Assembly (NCBI RefSeq): GCF_001553605.1
Contig: NZ_CP014229.1
Coordinates: 2,322,501-2,386,500 of the forward strand
Reading direction: 5' to 3'
Length of the DNA: 64,000 nt
DNA from: Desulfovibrio fairfieldensis
GTDB lineage: Bacteria; Desulfobacterota; Desulfovibrionia; Desulfovibrionales; Desulfovibrionaceae
Positions 62,563 through 64,000 of the stretch are shown here, one piece after another. Below the pieces are notes generated by a model, which was not told where the DNA came from, searched no databases, and saw nothing but the letters and a program-made list of their open reading frames with translations. The translations under genes and the position numbers were made by a program. Positions within the stretch are counted from its first letter, which is position 1. Each line of letters opens with the position of its first letter.

Positions 62563-64000
62563 TGTGCTGTTCAGGGCCGTGTGCCTTGCCGCCCTGGCCT
62601 GCGCCTTACAGGCGCTGTCCGCCCAGAATGCCATGGCGGCCAAGGCCGGGCAGCCCCTGGTTCTGGTGCTGCCCTTCCAGGTCAATGCCGGGCCGGACAT
62701 GCCCGATGCCTCCCGCGATGTGCCGCAGCTCATCGTCAGCCAGCTGGAACAGAACGGCCTCAAGGCCGTGCCCATGAACCGGGCCCGCGCCCTGTTCGAA
62801 CGCAGCGGCGACAACAGCATCGATCTGGCCACGGCCCGTCGCCTTGGGCGCCAAGCCGGCGCCAAACTGGTCATTTACGGCAGCTTCAATCAATTGGGCG
62901 ACGGCTTCACCATGGACACCCGCTTGGTGCCCGTGGAGCAGGGCGAAGCCGTGCCCGCCGGTTTTGAGCGCAATTCCCTGGTGGCTCTGAGCGAGTGCGC
63001 CACGGCCGTGGCCGGGCGCGCTTCGGACATGCTGGGCGCCGCCGCGCCCGCCGCGCCCGCCGCTCCGGCCCCGCAGGCCGACAACGGCCCCGGCTTCGTG
63101 CCCATGCACTCCCCGGCGGCCGCCGGCGACGGCCTGGCCGACGTGCAGGTGCGCGGCATGAAGATCATGGACCCGGACACCGTGCTCATGCGCCTGACCA
63201 TCCGCAAGGGCGACAAGCCGGACGCCAACGCCATCAACGAAGAAGTCAAACGCATCTGGGACATGGGCTATTTCAGCGATGTGCAGGCCTCCATGGAAGG
63301 CAGCGTCCTGGTTTTCACCGTGGTGGAAAAGCCGCGCATCGATAATATCGTGGTGGAAGGCTCCAAGGATATCGACCAGGAAGATGTGCTGGCCGCCATG
63401 GGCACCAAGTCCGGCAGCGTGCTCAACGAGCAGATGCTTTCCGACGATTTGCAGAAAATCACCGAACTCTACCGCAAGGAAGGCTATTACCTGGCCAAGG
63501 CCACCTATCGCCTGGAAGACCGGCAGGGCGGCCGGGGCGCGGTGCTGGTCATCTCCGTGGACGAGGGCAACAAGCTCTATATCAAGGAAGTGAAGATCGA
63601 GGGCCTCAAGGAACTCAAGCAGGGCGACATGGACAAGTACATGGCGCTCAAGCCCCGCAACATCTTCTCCTGGTTCACGGGCAGCGGCGTGCTCAAGGAT
63701 GAATACCTGGAGCGCGACACCAACGCCATTGCCGCCTACGGCCTGAACGAAGGCTTCATCGACATGCAGGTTTCCGCGCCGCAGGTGGACTATAAGCCCG
63801 ACGGCATCTACATCACCTTCACCGTGCACGAGGGCCCTCGCTATACCGTGCGTAACGTGAAATTCGCCGGCGACGTCATCGACAGCGAAGACAACATGCT
63901 CAAGGTGGTGCAGATGGACGATTGGGAGAAGTCCAACAAATACTTCTCCCTGACGGTCATGCAGGAAGACTCCAAGCGCCTGACGGACTACTACGCCGAC
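62543..64000 (+). CDS. bamA: BamA outer-membrane assembly protein, N-terminal part, cut by the window edge
   Basis: 486 codons visible. A signal peptide (about 1-32) is followed by a TolB-like/CsgG-like N-terminal domain (about 36-150: LVLVLPFQVNAGPDMP..., VIYGSFNQLGDGFTMDTR), an Ala/Pro-rich linker (about 165-180), then POTRA domains from about 195 (VQVRGMKIMDPDTVLMRL, IDNIVVEGSKDIDQEDVL, KEVKIEGLKELKQGDMDK). The beta-barrel lies outside the window. It overlaps the end of lolD by 20 nt. The N-terminal domain is absent from E. coli BamA. Confidence 0.9.
   Translation, partial: MRSLLHSVLFRAVCLAALACALQALSAQNAMAAKAGQPLVLVLPFQVNAGPDMPDASRDVPQLIVSQLEQNGLKAVPMNRARALFERSGDNSIDLATARRLGRQAGAKLVIYGSFNQLGDGFTMDTRLVPVEQGEAVPAGFERNSLVALSECATAVAGRASDMLGAAAPAAPAAPAPQADNGPGFVPMHSPAAAGDGLADVQVRGMKIMDPDTVLMRLTIRKGDKPDANAINEEVKRIWDMGYFSDVQASMEGSVLVFTVVEKPRIDNIVVEGSKDIDQEDVLAAMGTKSGSVLNEQMLSDDLQKITELYRKEGYYLAKATYRLEDRQGGRGAVLVISVDEGNKLYIKEVKIEGLKELKQGDMDKYMALKPRNIFSWFTGSGVLKDEYLERDTNAIAAYGLNEGFIDMQVSAPQVDYKPDGIYITFTVHEGPRYTVRNVKFAGDVIDSEDNMLKVVQMDDWEKSNKYFSLTVMQEDSKRLTDYYAD

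Overview
The window is chromosomal DNA of a Gram-negative, GC-rich bacterium, most likely a sulfate reducer of the Desulfovibrionaceae. This is inferred from a Desulfovibrio-type homotrimeric porin at the left edge, a TolB-like domain fused to BamA, a zinc-type S14, a SelD that itself needs selenocysteine, a MqnP-like prenyltransferase and a sensory PAS domain with a Desulfovibrio-style cysteine cluster. No plasmid, phage or CRISPR locus is visible. The only complete insertion element is IS200-like.

Layout: 1-1450 (-) holds a truncated porin gene behind a leader with a 17-unit AG repeat and a strong terminator hairpin. 1950-8886 (+) is a compact run: guaB, guaA, tatB, tatC, hisB, a lipoprotein gene and hisA. 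8884-12251 has a repeat element, a membrane protein, a pair of SMR transporters behind an attenuator-like leader, and a broken hypothetical gene. 12349-18472 (-) is tig-clpP-clpX-lon. 18.7-21.5 kb is sparse: tRNA-Leu(UAG), selD with an in-frame UGA, and an IS200-like element. 21664-36181 (-) is the complete S10-spc-alpha ribosomal protein cluster with secY, map, rpmJ and rpoA, preceded by a strongly folded leader of about 535 nt.

37-40 kb (+) carries a TPR/receiver protein and a PAS-GAF-GGDEF protein. 39.8-45.9 kb (-) is queF-murJ-HPt-like membrane protein-ftsY-GT92. 46.4-48.8 kb (+) is a MogA-like gene, mqnP-like and darP. Then follow a divergent LysE exporter/LysR pair, tRNA-Thr(GGU), a DUF486 protein, a TSUP exporter, a GlcG-like protein, a HhH-GPD glycosylase, the UPF0210/ACT pair and lysS. 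An autotransporter gene (57640-60042, -) has a possible invertible segment upstream. The window ends with lolC/E, lolD and a truncated bamA.

Most genes are housekeeping. The less expected material lies between genes: two families of interspersed structured repeats (142-bp copies at 46005 and 57263, an enlarged copy at 8884, a solo stem at 53249; and a second family of about 110 bp at 14881 and 45888), two sequence designs typical of phase variation upstream of the two surface-protein genes, a perfect 36-bp palindrome between rplO and secY, and a folded S10 leader. Start sites were set from ribosome binding sites and family N-termini. Several genes start inside longer open frames, and this is stated where it applies.
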